Source: Viscum album (Eukaryota; Streptophyta; Magnoliopsida; Santalales; Viscaceae). From it: a DNA stretch of 64,000 nucleotides. A program made the position numbers and the translations under genes. Positions 38,459 to 51,910 of this stretch are shown piece after piece (the stretch's first letter is position 1; each line of letters begins with the position of its first letter). A model generated the notes under the pieces. That model did not search any database. It was given only the letters and a program-made list of their open reading frames with translations, and had not been told where the DNA came from. The DNA is taken from the NCBI GenBank assembly GCA_963277665.1, contig OY728142.1:9438001-9502000 (forward strand), read 5' to 3'.

Positions 38459-40774
38459 TTTTTCCATAATAAATTTGAATACACAATTCACAATATAATT
38501 ATTTTGAGAATAAAATTATTCTATATAGTATTTCATTTTTTATCAAATATAGTGCACTCCAAGGATTCTTGATAAAGGAAAAAAAATAATAATGGGCTTA
38601 AATTCTAAGTAATTTTTATTTATAGTATAATTTACCATGAATCAATAAGAATAATCAACATTGAAAGGTAAAAAACTGATCACACATGTATTTTAAATTA
38701 TCAGATAAGGTGTAATCAATATTGAATGGTGAAGGATGGAAAACACTAGTTAGTTAATAAAATAACTAAAAATGAAATGCATAAAGAGATAATATATTAG
38801 ATAAAAATTAATTGTTAATAATAACATATCTCTTAATGATGGCAATTAATAATTTCTTAATGTCATGTCATGGGTATATGACACCTATACCAATAAGACA
38901 TTTCATAAGATGGTTTAAACTTAATGTAAAACAATGTTTCATACTTTCTTTAATTGATTGTATCATAAGACCTTCCAATATATCAAAAGAATATATATTA
39001 TCAGTTCCCACCCATCACAGCAGGCCCAAATCATTCCTTCTATATCAAATAATATAATTACTTCAGAAATAATGTTCTTTATCATCAAATAACCATATTG
39101 AGTAAATAATACATATTCTGCCATTATCCACAGTTAATAAAATAAATTTAAAAATGATAATCATATATATAAATTTTATTTGTTTTATAAAATTATCTTA
39201 TCCATGATAAATAATATGGATATTTTGGGGAAATTTAATGTTTATAGGAAAGTGAATAATTCATGGGACTGTTAATGACTTAAAAATGATTCAAGGATGT
39301 GAATAATCACTCCAGATAGAGAAATAAGGATTGTATCAATGTATACCCATTAGAGTAACAATAATGTGTTGTTTTCATTGATAAATTTTTATACAAAAAT
39401 AATATATTTAAAAAAATTATTGATGAACATATCATTTTACTTTTAGAAAAACATTTTGAATACTTTTTTTATGAAAATAAATTTTAAAAAAATGTTATTT
39501 AAGAAGATCACAAAAAATATTCCATGTAAGCTTAAAATTAATAACTTTCATGGTGACGGGTAATTATAATGATTCCATAGATGTTAAAAACAATATTTTT
39601 CATTGTATAATGGTTTGGGAAAATTTCTTGTTAAAAATTGACAATAATATTCCTTTTAGGTATTCAATATAATCCGAACGGGCATTGTTTTGAAAATGAA
39701 ATAATATTCCCTTGAAAAAAAATTACAATGATAAATAATTGGTGAAATTTACAATGACATTTTTTGGAAATATTAAATACTTTTTTCAATACTTTTTTTA
39801 AAACTTGGTTTTATAATAAAACAACTTTTCAACGGAATGGAAAAATGAAGATAGATTTTATTAAAACATTTTTTTAATTATTTTAAGTAAGATAGAATGT
39901 AAAAATTAAATAATTACTTGAAATTGTAATTAAAAATAATATTATATTATAATTAAAGTGTTTATTAAAAAATTATAAAATAATTTACTTCAACTAAAAT
40001 TCAAGGATAAACAATATCGATTAAAATTTGATTGTGAGGTAAACCCTTGCAAAGATCATACTATTTATGTGAGAATAATTCAATGAATTGATTTTTTAAA
40101 TCAAATAAAAATTAAAATTAAAAAATTAAAAATACAAAATGAGATAATAAAAAGTCAGTATAGTCATAATCTTCGCATGACATAATCAATGATGTAGAAT
40201 CTTAACCCAATAAGTGTAAATTGAGTAATGAAATTATTTATCACATAGTAACTCTTAATTCAAATCCACATAGATGAAATAATTTCATTATAAATATTAT
40301 AACAATGTTAATAATAAATTAATAATGATATTACATGTTAAATGGGAAGTATATACACTATATTAAAATAAATTGTTTGTAATACATTACAATATTCCTC
40401 ATTGAATTGAAATTGATATGAAATACCTTACCTTAAACTTTATTTGGTTTAAACATGATCTAACATAACATGTAGTGTTTTTAAAAATCTTTTAAATTTT
40501 TTCAAGAACCATATTAATATTAATAATATCATATATGATCCTTTGGTTATGTATTATTAACAATTCATTAATAATCATTCATTATTTTCATTTTTTTTGG
40601 TGTTAATTTCCTTATTTTCTCATGCATGTTTCGGAATTAAATATATGATACATGCACAAGTTATATAGTTAGATAAAATATATAAAAATTATCATGAAAT
40701 TATTATCTTATTTTGACATCTGTTTTATATTTAAAACTAATCATGAAATATGATTATGAAAAATGAAGTATGTT

Positions 40775-41400
40775 GCAATCATAGAGACGGTAGGCTGTGG
40801 GTATGAATGAGTAATGTTCCCATTTTTCAATGATCATTATGGAAAGGTGGTAGGTAATATATAATGTTTAAAGAATTATTATAATAAATTATATATCATA
40901 CTATATAATTATAAATATCTTCCATGTATTTGGGTGATGATAATATATTTTCATTGCTTTTGGAATGCGGTATTCCACACATACAAAAATAATTTTGTCA
41001 TCTTAATATGTGTGTAAAAGGATGAAATAAAATGATATTATTTTATATAAATAATGATAAATATTTCATGAATATAATAATTATTTATTTTATATCACAT
41101 AAAACAATTCACATTGTATTTATCACCTTTAATGTAAAGTGTTCGTCAAAGACAAATTACGTCGAATCATGAGGCGGTAGTCTACTACGCACATGAGAGA
41201 CCTTATCATAACTCCTAGATAATAGAATTTTAAAAAATGTTTATATTATATAGTGACTCTATAGGAATATAAATGTTCTAAATATCATATATATACATTA
41301 TATCCATCATCATACCCATCCTTTGGTGGTGGAAATAGTAAAATGAACGACGTTGTTTCATGATGTGGTAGTCCGCCAAAAACATGAACAATGATTTCAC
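40775..41400 (+). repeat. ~190-bp tandem module, four copies, in LTR C
   Basis: Cores at about 40,785 (catagagacggtaggctgtg), 40,965 (tggaatgcggtattccacac), 41,165 (catgaggcggtagtctacta) and 41,355 (catgatgtggtagtccgcca). Each is followed by an acacatgag-like string and 20-30 bp later often by a t-rich stretch. Period is about 190 bp. The AT-rich linkers are much less conserved than the cores. It lies about 0.5-1.1 kb upstream (in plus coordinates) of the promoter region, so it is in the transcribed leader of the minus-strand LTR. Confidence 0.7.
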
Positions 41401-43127
41401 AAACCAGAAGATAGACGTGAAGACGGTTTTAGCTCATATAATTATTATCAAAAATCATTTTTATAAGTAATATATTGAGTTTATTATATCATCATGTTTT
41501 AATAAAAATTTTAAGTGGTGTAGAAAGAAGTAAAATAAAGATGTTTGCTAAAGAACATTACCTCTTCTTCACATATCCTACTTAGGCATTCACTAAAGAC
41601 TTCAAATGTTGTATTTAGTTCAAAAATAATTCTTCTAGTATAAAGCTATGTAATTTCAGAATTTATTTTCTTAGTTATTTTCTGATCTATATAGGAGTGA
41701 AAATTTTAAGGGGAGAGGATATTGAGTTCCCTTTTGAAATTGAGGTGTAGCAGCATTTCAATAAATATTCAAAAGTATTCACTATTTGGAGGTCCATCAT
41801 AACTCAAGTGGGTCAATAAATAATAATTAACGGGTATCATGGATGGTATGGACTATTTAAACTTCCACCTCATAATAAAACAAATGTTTTCTATATTTTT
41901 TCCCTTAACTTCTATATTTCTTTATTTTTACCCTTTTGGTTTTCAATTATGGTAACTAGTTTTATAACAAAATTAATTTGTCCTGTTTGACTAAATAATT
42001 TATAATTACTAGATATTTATTAAAAACATATTATAAATATAAAATCATATTTATGTTATAAAATTCTAATTTGTATTGAAAATTAATTTTTACACATGAA
42101 TGTGTAACGTGTAAAAAACACACTTTTATCCATAACCATGATTACTATGTTTTTGAATATTAAATAGAAATAATAACATAAATTGTTTTAATGAATGTAA
42201 AATTGAACTAATTTTACTTTAAAACTAACTCTAAATAATGTGTTTATTTATAAACAATATAAAAAATTTATTTTTCAATTAAAATTTAGTAGTTTCAAAT
42301 TTCATCATACAATGGAATATTTCATAAAAAACCCAAATAATCACACTATGATAATTTTTATTCATATATTTTAATTACCTTCTGATGGTTAATTTTAGAA
42401 AATTGGCAAAATCTAATTTTTATATATGCGTTAAATGCGTGATTCAAATATTTTTTAGAAAAATTAACATTTTTTGGAAAACCATTATTTTCTTTTGGAT
42501 GATTATTATTTAATCAATAATAAATAGGTAAATATTAAACATGTGTGAACTATATATTTTCATATATTATTTAATCATTTTAATACCTTCCATTCCCAAA
42601 TCTGGATGATGATTATCGTATTAAATAATACTATTAATTCTATAATATTGTTTGGTAAAACTCATTCTCCTGTATAACCTATGCTATCGAAGAAAAAAAT
42701 TACTGTATGTAATGAAAGAAAACTCAGTGTAAAATGATTCGTACACTATCAAATAAATGATATTATTTTTGAATTTTTAGTTTCTTAAACTCATGAGACA
42801 TATCAGCTGGCCAAATAAGATGGGTTTTTACCTATTGTTTTAAACTATTGTGTGAATGGTATTAGTAATAGATGTATCATGATGCATGAGATAATTATTT
42901 TTAGTAATTAATAATTTAAGTTGTTAATAATTCATTAATTATTATTATACAAGATATTTTTCTAATTATATTATCGCTGGATGCATTTTATTATCAGTTT
43001 AATGATTAAATATAAATTGTGTTTAGTTATTTACCTTTAAATATTGACTATTCATTATTGATTTATAATAAATTATTTTATATATAATACATAATATAAA
43101 TTTTATATATCTCATATTTTGGTTGCA

Positions 43128-44639
43128 TTCCTCATGATATGAAGAAGAATTATTAGAATGAGTTCAAGGATTTCAAATGTTTACATTACTGTTCTTCATA
43201 TTTTATTTCCCTATATAAAATCTGTATTGTGTATATATGTAGTTATCCAAACCTAAAAAATTGAGAAGTACATTAGTATTTTACCCCTTATATCTATTAC
43301 AATATAATAATAGATTCACCGGTTAAAATTTACTATAATGTGGGTCATTAAAGTAACTATCAACGAATGGTTTGTAGAAAATAAGGAGAACTAGATTAAG
43401 GAAAACATAGATTATGGAACATAAACCTATAATAGAGATTGAGGATATGTATATAAGAACATTATAATGTTATTTTAATGCTAATATTATGTTTTATTTC
43501 ATATAAATACATTAATGTTTGTATAATACAAGTATAAGTGGTTCTAGAATAGAGGCACCTTGGGTTAATAACTCCAAAATAGTATTGGAGGGCTTAATTC
43601 GAGCATTAACTGGTATTTCAAAATTTTACAAACTAAACAACTGGTTTGAAAACCCATGTGGATATGATTAGGACAATACAAATTTTTTTACAAACCATTA
43701 TAAAGGATTTTAAAATTAATGTATCTATAAATAAACCATGTTTTTTTGGGATTAAAAATAAAAAAAAATATTTATATTTAGGGATCCACCTGATTAGTAA
43801 TTATACATTATGATTTAAAATGATCAATTTTATGATCTAATGTAGCATATTATATTCATTAAAAATTGAACCAAGATGGACGAATGGTAATAATAATAAT
43901 GGCTAGTGTAGGTATTTCCCAACATAAAAATACAATACATCTAGTATTAGAACAGAGCAAATCCAATATATATTAGATAAGATAATCTATTTATGAAAAA
44001 TAACCATACAAAATTTCATTAACCTATTCAACAACATTTTTTTCTATGATGGTTTACTTAAGGTGTAACAATCCCCCATCATTTTTCAAGGATACTAATC
44101 CAGGTATTATATGGAATATATATGAAATACAGAGTACATAATTTGCCAATTCATTGCAGTAACTAATACATGTCTGAGAAGGGAATTGGTATCTCAAAAT
44201 ATTTCATCATATGGTGAAATAGTTTTATGTTATCTCTAAATAAATAAGGAATTATAAATATCATGTATGTTTAAGGGAAATATAATAGGTCAAATGATCA
44301 CTAATACAAAGATAATTTTCTAAATAAGAAAGAGAGAATGAATTAATTTTTTGATTCTCATAAATTTTTAAAGAATTTTTATGGTAAATAAATGAAGGAC
44401 ATTAGTGTATTTTATAAGTGTGGGAAAATATTCATCAGGATAAATAATTAAATGGTTAAAAATAAACCACTTTTATTCAATGTTTCAACTAAAGGGAGAT
44501 GGGGTACTATGAAAATGAATTCCCTAAGACTTAATAAAATCTACCATAGAAGATGCCAAGGAGATAATTACAATCATACAAGATAATAATAGATAAGGTA
44601 GAATTAACGAGTGATGTGACAGAATGTGCTTTATTAACA
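43128..44639. other. Interior remnant, no identifiable gene
   Basis: The first part (tcctcatgatatgaagaagaa, then ttatccaaacctaaaa at about 43,233) resembles the start of the G2 interiors at 36.46 and 53.21 kb. From about 43.6 kb the sequence no longer follows them and may be the gag/protease part of the plus-strand element whose RT begins at 44.7 kb. No motif could be read with confidence. Confidence 0.3.
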
Positions 44640-47428
44640 CCATCTAATTTAGAAAATCATTTATTTTAATCTTTATCCTCAAACTCTTTTAGTTGATCAG
44701 GCAGATCAACTACAAGATTTGTGTGATAAAGGATTTATCCCCCCATGTATTTCGCTATAGAGAGACCATTCTCTCTTCATAAATAGGAAATATGGATCCA
44801 TGAGGAAATGAATTGATTATATAGAAATAGTAATTACTGTGATAATGAAAAAGTTTCCTCTTCATCACATTGTTGACTTATTCAATCAACTTCAAGGAGC
44901 CTACTATTTGTTAAAGATTGGCCATAATTTTGGGTATCATCATTTCTAAATAAATAATGATGAAATTTCGAAGATATCAATTCAAATAAGGTATGTGCAT
45001 TATGAGTTTAATTAATTTCATTTTTATAGACTAATTCACCCTCTATATTAATATATCATATTAAGATATTATTCAAGGAACATCATGATTATTTTTTGTG
45101 GTATACACTAATGATATCTTATTGCATTGTTAATTTTAAGAGGATAAATATAATCTCTTGAGGATTATTCCTGACACTCTTATAAGTTAAGAGTTATATG
45201 GTAAATTTAGTAAGTGTTATTTATGCCTTTAGAAATACTCATTTCTTGACCATGTTGTCTCCATGTATGGAATATCATCTGATCCTATGAAGAACAACGA
45301 GGTGAGAGAATATCTTGAACCAATGAACATAACAGAAGTGCATAGTTTCATTAGTTTAGTATGTTTCTATTAGTGATTCATTCTGAATTTTTTCTAATTG
45401 GATAACCATTAACCAATAATATTCATAAAGGTCTTATGTTATTTTGGATAGAGGAATGTGAATAATTTTTTGATGAATTCAATTGGAAATTGGTCAATGC
45501 TCTGATTTTGACTCTACTAACAAGATATGGTCTCTTTGTCCCGTATAATAATACATCAAAGAAGGGACGTGGTTGAATCCTAAAAAAATTTGTAATATTA
45601 TTAGATATTCATCAGGTGAATTAAATTATCATTAATAGAACTATCCAACCCACGATATTGAGTAGATATCTATATTCATTTCCGTGAAGATATGGAAGAA
45701 TTATATCTATGGTGAAACATGTGAGATATTAATAGATTATAAAAGCCTCAAATAAAATTTCTCATAGAAATATATTAATATGAGATAAAGGAAATGTATT
45801 GAGATACTCAAATATTTTGATATCTCAATAAAATAACACATTGAGAAAGAAAATTAGGTACCATATGCATTGAGTAGGAATTATCATTGAGTTTTCGCCT
45901 AACTGTTGATTCAGTGGGATCTTTTGTTCATTGATCCAGTAAATATGTAAATGAGAATTTTAATGTAAGGGAATACATGAATCCTTTTTCATATTTTTTA
46001 AAAACCATATATATTTTATCATATAAAATTTTCTCTATCTGATGATGAGAACATTAAGAATAAAAATAAACCTATAAATGATGGGAAATTAGAAGACATA
46101 ATTTATCAACATGATGTTTTATCTCATTGTAAGAAGATTATATATTTCATCTATACCTGACCCAAAAACTAAATTGTTGGATGACACTAATATCATGAAT
46201 TTATTAATAAACCATAGTATAACCAAAATGTGTAGGGATTTGAGGTAAAAATTTTGGTGGGATAACATTAAGCAAGAAATTTTGGAATCTATATCAAGAT
46301 GAGTGGTTTCATAATAGGTTAATGATGAGTGATAGAGACCAAGACGATTCCTTCATCCTTTTCTTATTACAGTGTGAAAATGTGATTAATTTAATATAGA
46401 AATTTTCACAGTACTACTAAAGACTCTATGAAAGAATAATGAAATATAGGTTATTATTCATCACATAACCAAATATTCACATTTCATCCCCATATGAGAA
46501 TATATAACTCTTGAGAGCCCCACATGAATCTATATTAATGAATTGTAAGACTTCAAGGCATACATATTTTGATCTTGTCTAGTTGTGGTCCCAATTATAC
46601 ATTGCAATTCTGAATGAGTCATTAGAAAGATGTTTATAAAAAACATCATTTGAACAATGTCTACCATCTTCATGCTGATGGATAGTCTGAGAGGAATATT
46701 AAAACAATGGAATACATCATGAAGTCATGGTCACTTGACATTAAAGATATATTTGGTATTTATTTTCCATTGGAATATTTTTCCTATAATTATATTTTTT
46801 ATTCAAGTATTCAAATAGTGTCGTATGATGAATTAGTTGGAATGAGATTTCATACTACAACTTTTTGGGATAAAGTTGGTGAAAGGAAACATTTAGGCCT
46901 AAAACTTTTTGAAGAGACACCAAAATGGTAATGAATATAAACGATCATATTATATTATCTTAATGTAGGTAAAATTATTACGTAGAAAATCAGAGGAAGG
47001 ATTTTAAATTCTATGTGGATGATCATGTTTTCATGAAATTAACTTCATGGAATTGTGTTATAAGTTTCAGTAATAAGTGAAAGTTGAGACCTAGGTACAT
47101 TGAAGCCTTTAAAATTTTGGAATTAATTGGTTCATTTTCTTACCTCTTCGAAATTCCACCAAGTCTCTCAAATGTATATGATGTGTTCCTTATATCATTA
47201 TTGAGGAACAACATGACAAACCCAACCAATGTTCTCGCATCTAGTGAAATATAAATGGAACCTCCTCTATCTTACTATGAAGTACCCATCTATATTTTTA
47301 ATATTGTTGATCATGTATTGATGAATTGGAAAACTAACCTGGTAAATTTACATTAAAGAAATCATAAAATAGAGGAAGAATTTTGAAAGCCATAGGATGT
47401 CATGAAGAAGAACTAACATAATCTTTAT
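44640..47428 (+). pseudogene. Ty3/gypsy pol remnant (RT-RNase H-integrase), plus strand
   Basis: Successive frames give QLQDLCDKGFIPP (44,707-44,745), FNQLQGAYYLLKI, VHYEF, and VYTNDIL at 45,101-45,121, where the RT catalytic pair is Asn-Asp instead of Asp-Asp through one G-to-A change. SFLDHVVSMYGIS and DPMKNNEV follow, then RNase H traces (NYPTHDIE). Integrase traces are FWWDNIKQEI (about 46,252), TTFWDKVGERKHLGLKLF (46,857-46,910) and, in the C-terminal region, DDHVFMKL, LRPRYIEAFKILE and PPSLSNVYDVF (47,156-47,188). The motif set resembles the Del/Tekay type of plant gypsy elements. Stops such as GLVCFY** and several frameshifts abolish coding. The pol end is directly followed by LTR D. 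Confidence 0.8.
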
Positions 47429-47432
47429 AGAA

Positions 47433-48960
47433 TGTAATATCCATGAAATGTCAGGGATAGATTTTTTATACGAGTTAACAATGAAACACCCTATTTCTGT
47501 GATTTATTTACTTCAAATTAAATTCAATCTCTTTTATAGCTTGCAATGTACATAACAATGCTTTTGTATACAAATTCTCAATTAAAATACTATTTAAAAA
47601 TAATCTGTACAACCTAATGGTTATGTTGAAAGGTATGAATAATAATAACCACATTATGAAACTTTTATGGTCTATACATTTATGAATTAAAATAAATCGA
47701 TAAATATTTGTTATAAATAAAAAAATATCAATTGAAATAAATGAAAATTTATTCTGAAAAAGATATTTATTTTTTATAAAAAGAGGCTTCGAATCACTCT
47801 AAAAAGATGATATAAATTATTACCACTTTTAGAAAATTTATTTTATAAAATTATATTTATTTTTTAAAACTTCATATAAAAATTATTTGATGGTGAATTT
47901 TTGGGTTTTTTTGAAATGTGAATTTTCATTTTATTTATTTATAAATTTATCTTATATTTTAAATTTTGTTTAAATTGATTAATATATAAAATAAATTTCA
48001 ATTTAACTAATTTATATCATTGGTAACAAATTTATGTTCAAATTAAAAATAAAAACATTCCATACTTATGATAAATTTCTCTTTGAAACCATTTTTTTTC
48101 AAAAGGCTTATGGGTGTAATTTTAAATTGAATTATACCAAATATGTGACCCGAATTTGTAATAATTTATTCATATTTAGAATAAAAAACATATATATTCT
48201 ATAAAAAATTCAAAATTATTTTTTTCAATGGTTAATAGTTAATGAAGTACAATTTTATTACTTCGGTTAGGAAAAAATTGATTTGTTTGGAATTAAAATA
48301 ATAATATAAGTGTTTTAATGATCGATAAAAATGTCCAACACCCATTTTACAGCTAAATTTATACCTTATCACCCCTCAAGGATGATAAAAACATTTTGAT
48401 AATTATTTTAAATGATAAAAACATAGATTTAGTTGAATCACTTCCAAACATCCATGTGTGTCCTCTCCCCCACTTATAAAAGGCTACCAACTCTCATAAA
48501 CACTTCATTATTACAAATCAATTTATTTTAAATTACCATCCCAAATAACATCCTTAAAATTAAAAAATTTAATCCTAGATCACTTTTAAAAAAATAAATC
48601 CATATCTAAAATTATTCTAGTGAATCCTAAAAAGGATATTAAGAAAGGCGATGTTCTTAAAATGTTTTTTTATTTTATTTCATCCTTCATGCCCTTAAAA
48701 TATTATTAAAAAATTATTCTATAATCGCATAATTATATCCCATGTATTGAGATGTTATTATTTTAATGGAATAAACTCTATTTATCTACACTTCTATCAA
48801 ATGGGAAACAAAATCATTGATATTGTGTAAGGAGGACTACCGCCTCAGAAACCAATGTAACTTTTTTCCATCAACACCTCTCATAGTCATATATAATGAT
48901 GGATTTAATATTTATATATAATATTTATGATATCATTATACTTCTTGAATTTTAATTTTA
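47433..48960 (+). mobile_element. G2 LTR copy D, plus orientation, truncated
   Basis: Starts tgtaatatccatgaaat immediately after the pol remnant, matching the reverse complement of the LTR F end (tgtaacaccatgaaat). TATA box at 48,475-48,481, the leader block gcgatgttcttaaaatg then attttatttcatcc at 48,650-48,690, and one reverse-complement GC-rich core (ggactaccgcctcagaaacc at about 48,833). It stops after one module at about 48,960, where sequence shared with the left end of minus LTRs C and E begins. This ties the gypsy pol at 44.6-47.4 kb to the large-LTR G2 family. Confidence 0.6.
48475..48481 (+). promoter_or_regulatory. TATA box of G2 LTR copy D
   Basis: TATAAAA in the context tcctctcccccact before and ggctacc after, about 1.04 kb from the LTR start. 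Same context as copy A2 at 12,547. Confidence 0.6.
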
Positions 48961-51479
48961 ACAATCACTAATCTAATAACCTAGAGAAGTTTTCTACATG
49001 ATTACATTAGAAAAAGATATTAGAAGTCACATCATGAAGGACCAAATAGTTTAATTGTCCTGGTAAACATGATACAAACATGATCCCATGATACATTTAA
49101 AAATAAACAACACAACATAGATTTTTGTAAGTAATATAATTTCTTACTCAAGAATATCTTTTTGTATCATTCAGATTACACTTCAAGGATTCCTAGGAAA
49201 GGAAACAAAATAAATGTGATTTAAAATGCTCTATATGAGTTTAATAAAGTATAAGATACCATGAGTAAACATATAATAATCAGTATGAAATAACAAATAT
49301 ATAAATGTAAATATTTTAACAAAAATATAATTTAATAAATAAAATGAATATCATGATTATATAAGAAATAATAAATATGGAAAGGCAAATAACTGAACAC
49401 AGATTCATTTTAAATAACATGATTCAAATGAATAAATACATAATAATTAGTACATAAAGTTAAATAAGTGGATATAAATTCTATGTCATAAATAATTTAT
49501 AATTAAATGAATATATAGATTGTTTCATTGTAAAAATATCATTTATAATGACAACTAATTTCTTACTGAATGAAATTCATAATTATTAGATGTCATGATC
49601 ATTATCATTATGATACTTATACTGTCAAGACATTTCATAAGAGTATTTAAAACTATGTGTAAAACCACGTTAAATTTAGGCTTACTGATTCATATCATAA
49701 CAATTCCAATGAATTTGGGGGATATATATTTCTGGGACATACTCATCATTGTATGACCAAAGCATTCCACATATATAAAATAATGAATTTAATTCTTGAA
49801 CAATTTGCCTCATAATAAAATATTTTCATTATGTAAAGAATACATATTTTTCAATATTTCACTAAATAAAAATCCAAATTCAAAATATAAAACCTTATGT
49901 TGAAATGATATTACATTTATATAATAAATATACCCAGGATAAAAATATGGTTATTTAGGTGAAATTTAATATCCAATGATAATAAAAAAGTCAATATTTC
50001 TAGGGAAATATAATAAAGACAAAAATGAATCATGAATAAGAATTTCAACACATTCTATGGTCAAAATGATGACAACCCATGAATATAAATAATAATTATG
50101 TTATAATTAAAACACAACCCAAGTTCATTATAAGTAAAATAAGGTATTTTTGCCATTGGTGAATAGAAATACTATAAAATTTATTTAAAGATGCTTGTGG
50201 AAAATATTATTTTAAGATTAAAATTATTTTTCAAAAACCCTAATGTTCAAAAAATATTTCTATAATAATTTCCATTGAAAATAACCTTTGAAAAATATAA
50301 TATAATCTCTAGAATATTGAGTGCTAATGTTGGAACAAAATTCTCCACATATCGTACATGTTAAAAAAATGATTCTTTTCACACTTTAAGTGAATTCCAA
50401 ATAGACCTAATTTCGAAAATTAAATGATGATTCCATTCCATAAAATTTTTAAACATTAAAAAGTTTCTATAAAAATCATTAACAAAAAAATTTTGTAATG
50501 TAAATATATTTTCTATTTTTTTGAAAACTTGGTTTTAGAAGAAAAATTATTTTTGACGAAAGGGAGTGATATCATATGATTTTATTAAACAAATTCAATC
50601 ATTTTATATACAAAAGTTATTGTAAATGGAAATATTACTTTAAAACATCAATAATAACCATTTGATAATAATATCAAATGGTTTTATATTAAAATTATCT
50701 AATAATTACCTTAAATGTAAATTCATGTATAGACAATACTAATTAAAAAGTAATTATGTAGTAAACCCTTACCAATATCTTAAAATTTTAGAGATTATTA
50801 AGAAATAAAAAAATATGAGTATAAAATTTAAATAAAAATAAAATATATTGATATAAAACATACTATAGTGAAAATTAATTTCAGAAAAAATCATATAATA
50901 TAATTGACAATGAAGACGAAATATAACCAAATAAAAAACTGAGTTCTAAAATGCTTTACAAATTGGATATTTTAAATTAAATTTACATTAAATGAAATAA
51001 TAAAAATAAAAAACAATAAAATACAACAATTTATTAAGTAATAATTATATTACATCTTTTAGGGGTGTTATACAGAGGATATAAAATAGATTAGGTGTTT
51101 AGAATTTTAATATGTCTGTGTGAATGGAAATTGAGAGAAAGTCCCTTACCTCTTGATATTCATTATTTTAACATGATTTAATCTCTTTTATAGTTGTTTA
51201 AAAATTGTTATTAACTTATAATAAAACCATATTCATGTTTTTAATATTATATATCATCATATTATTACATTCTACCACCTTTTTTCTAATAATAGTTCTT
51301 TATGTTCATTATTTCATGTTTAAATTAGCATGTTTTCCCATGCATGTTGTGTCATAATAGTTCTTCTTATTATGCATAAAAATATTTATATATTATATAA
51401 ATTATATTAATGTTATAAATGTAATATTTAATCATTATAATTTTTTATAACCATTTTTTAATGATGGATGTGTAAAATT

Positions 51480-51910
51480 AATCGCACTGCTTAGTGAAGG
51501 AGGATGGTCGTACGTACTCACAAGTGACAATATCATTTCATCTATGATTGAAAGGGTAAACTTGTGGCTGATATAATAATTTTAAAAAATAAATATAATC
51601 TTTTATATATCATATATATTCATTAATTTTATACTTATTACATTCCACATAAATAATAACTGAAAAATGAATCGCATCGTTTCGTGAGGTGGTAGTCTGT
51701 CGTACACAAGAGTGATGCTATCGTATTTTAATCCGAATAGATTATAAAAATTTATATGTGATATTAAAAAATAAGATTTATAATCATATAATAAATATAA
51801 TAGAATTTTTTAAAATCCATCCTTGTATCCAATAATGATATGTGTTGATGGAAAATGAGTTACATTGGTTCAAGAGGTGGTATTCTGCTTTTCACGTGAT
51901 CGACAATTTT
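51480..51910 (+). repeat. ~186-bp tandem module, three copies, in LTR E
   Basis: Cores at about 51,485-51,525 (gaaggaggatggtcgtacgt), 51,670-51,710 (cgtgaggtggtagtctgtcg) and 51,857-51,900 (caagaggtggtattctgctt). Spacing is 185-187 bp. Each is preceded by a cgcatcgtttcg / cgcactgctta / acattggttc string and followed by cacaagtgac or variants. CpGs are retained within the cores. Confidence 0.7.

Larger units (their letters stand above)
38297..43127 (-). mobile_element. G2 LTR copy C (5' LTR of the outermost minus-strand element)
   Basis: About 4.8 kb, colinear with LTR E and F. It carries the attgaaaggtaaaaaactg block (38,662), cataagacatttc-type landmarks (38,860-38,910), aaacccttgcaaagatcata (40,041), four GC-rich core modules (40,775-41,400), the leader block aagaacattacctcttcttc (41,555) and a promoter-distal U3 ending in ggttgca (43,127) followed by a pyrimidine tract. 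The left edge rests on the weak primer-site candidate at 38,287 and may be off by 100 bp or more. The open frame at 38,812-39,057 overlaps a nucleotide landmark shared with the other copies and has no protein support. Confidence 0.5.

Noticed and set aside
40775..41400. Ordinary dispersed satellite array
   Set aside because: The modules always occur as 3-4 copies at the same place in an LTR with a TATA box and leader block beside them, so they are part of the element rather than an independent satellite locus, although a shared origin with a satellite is possible.
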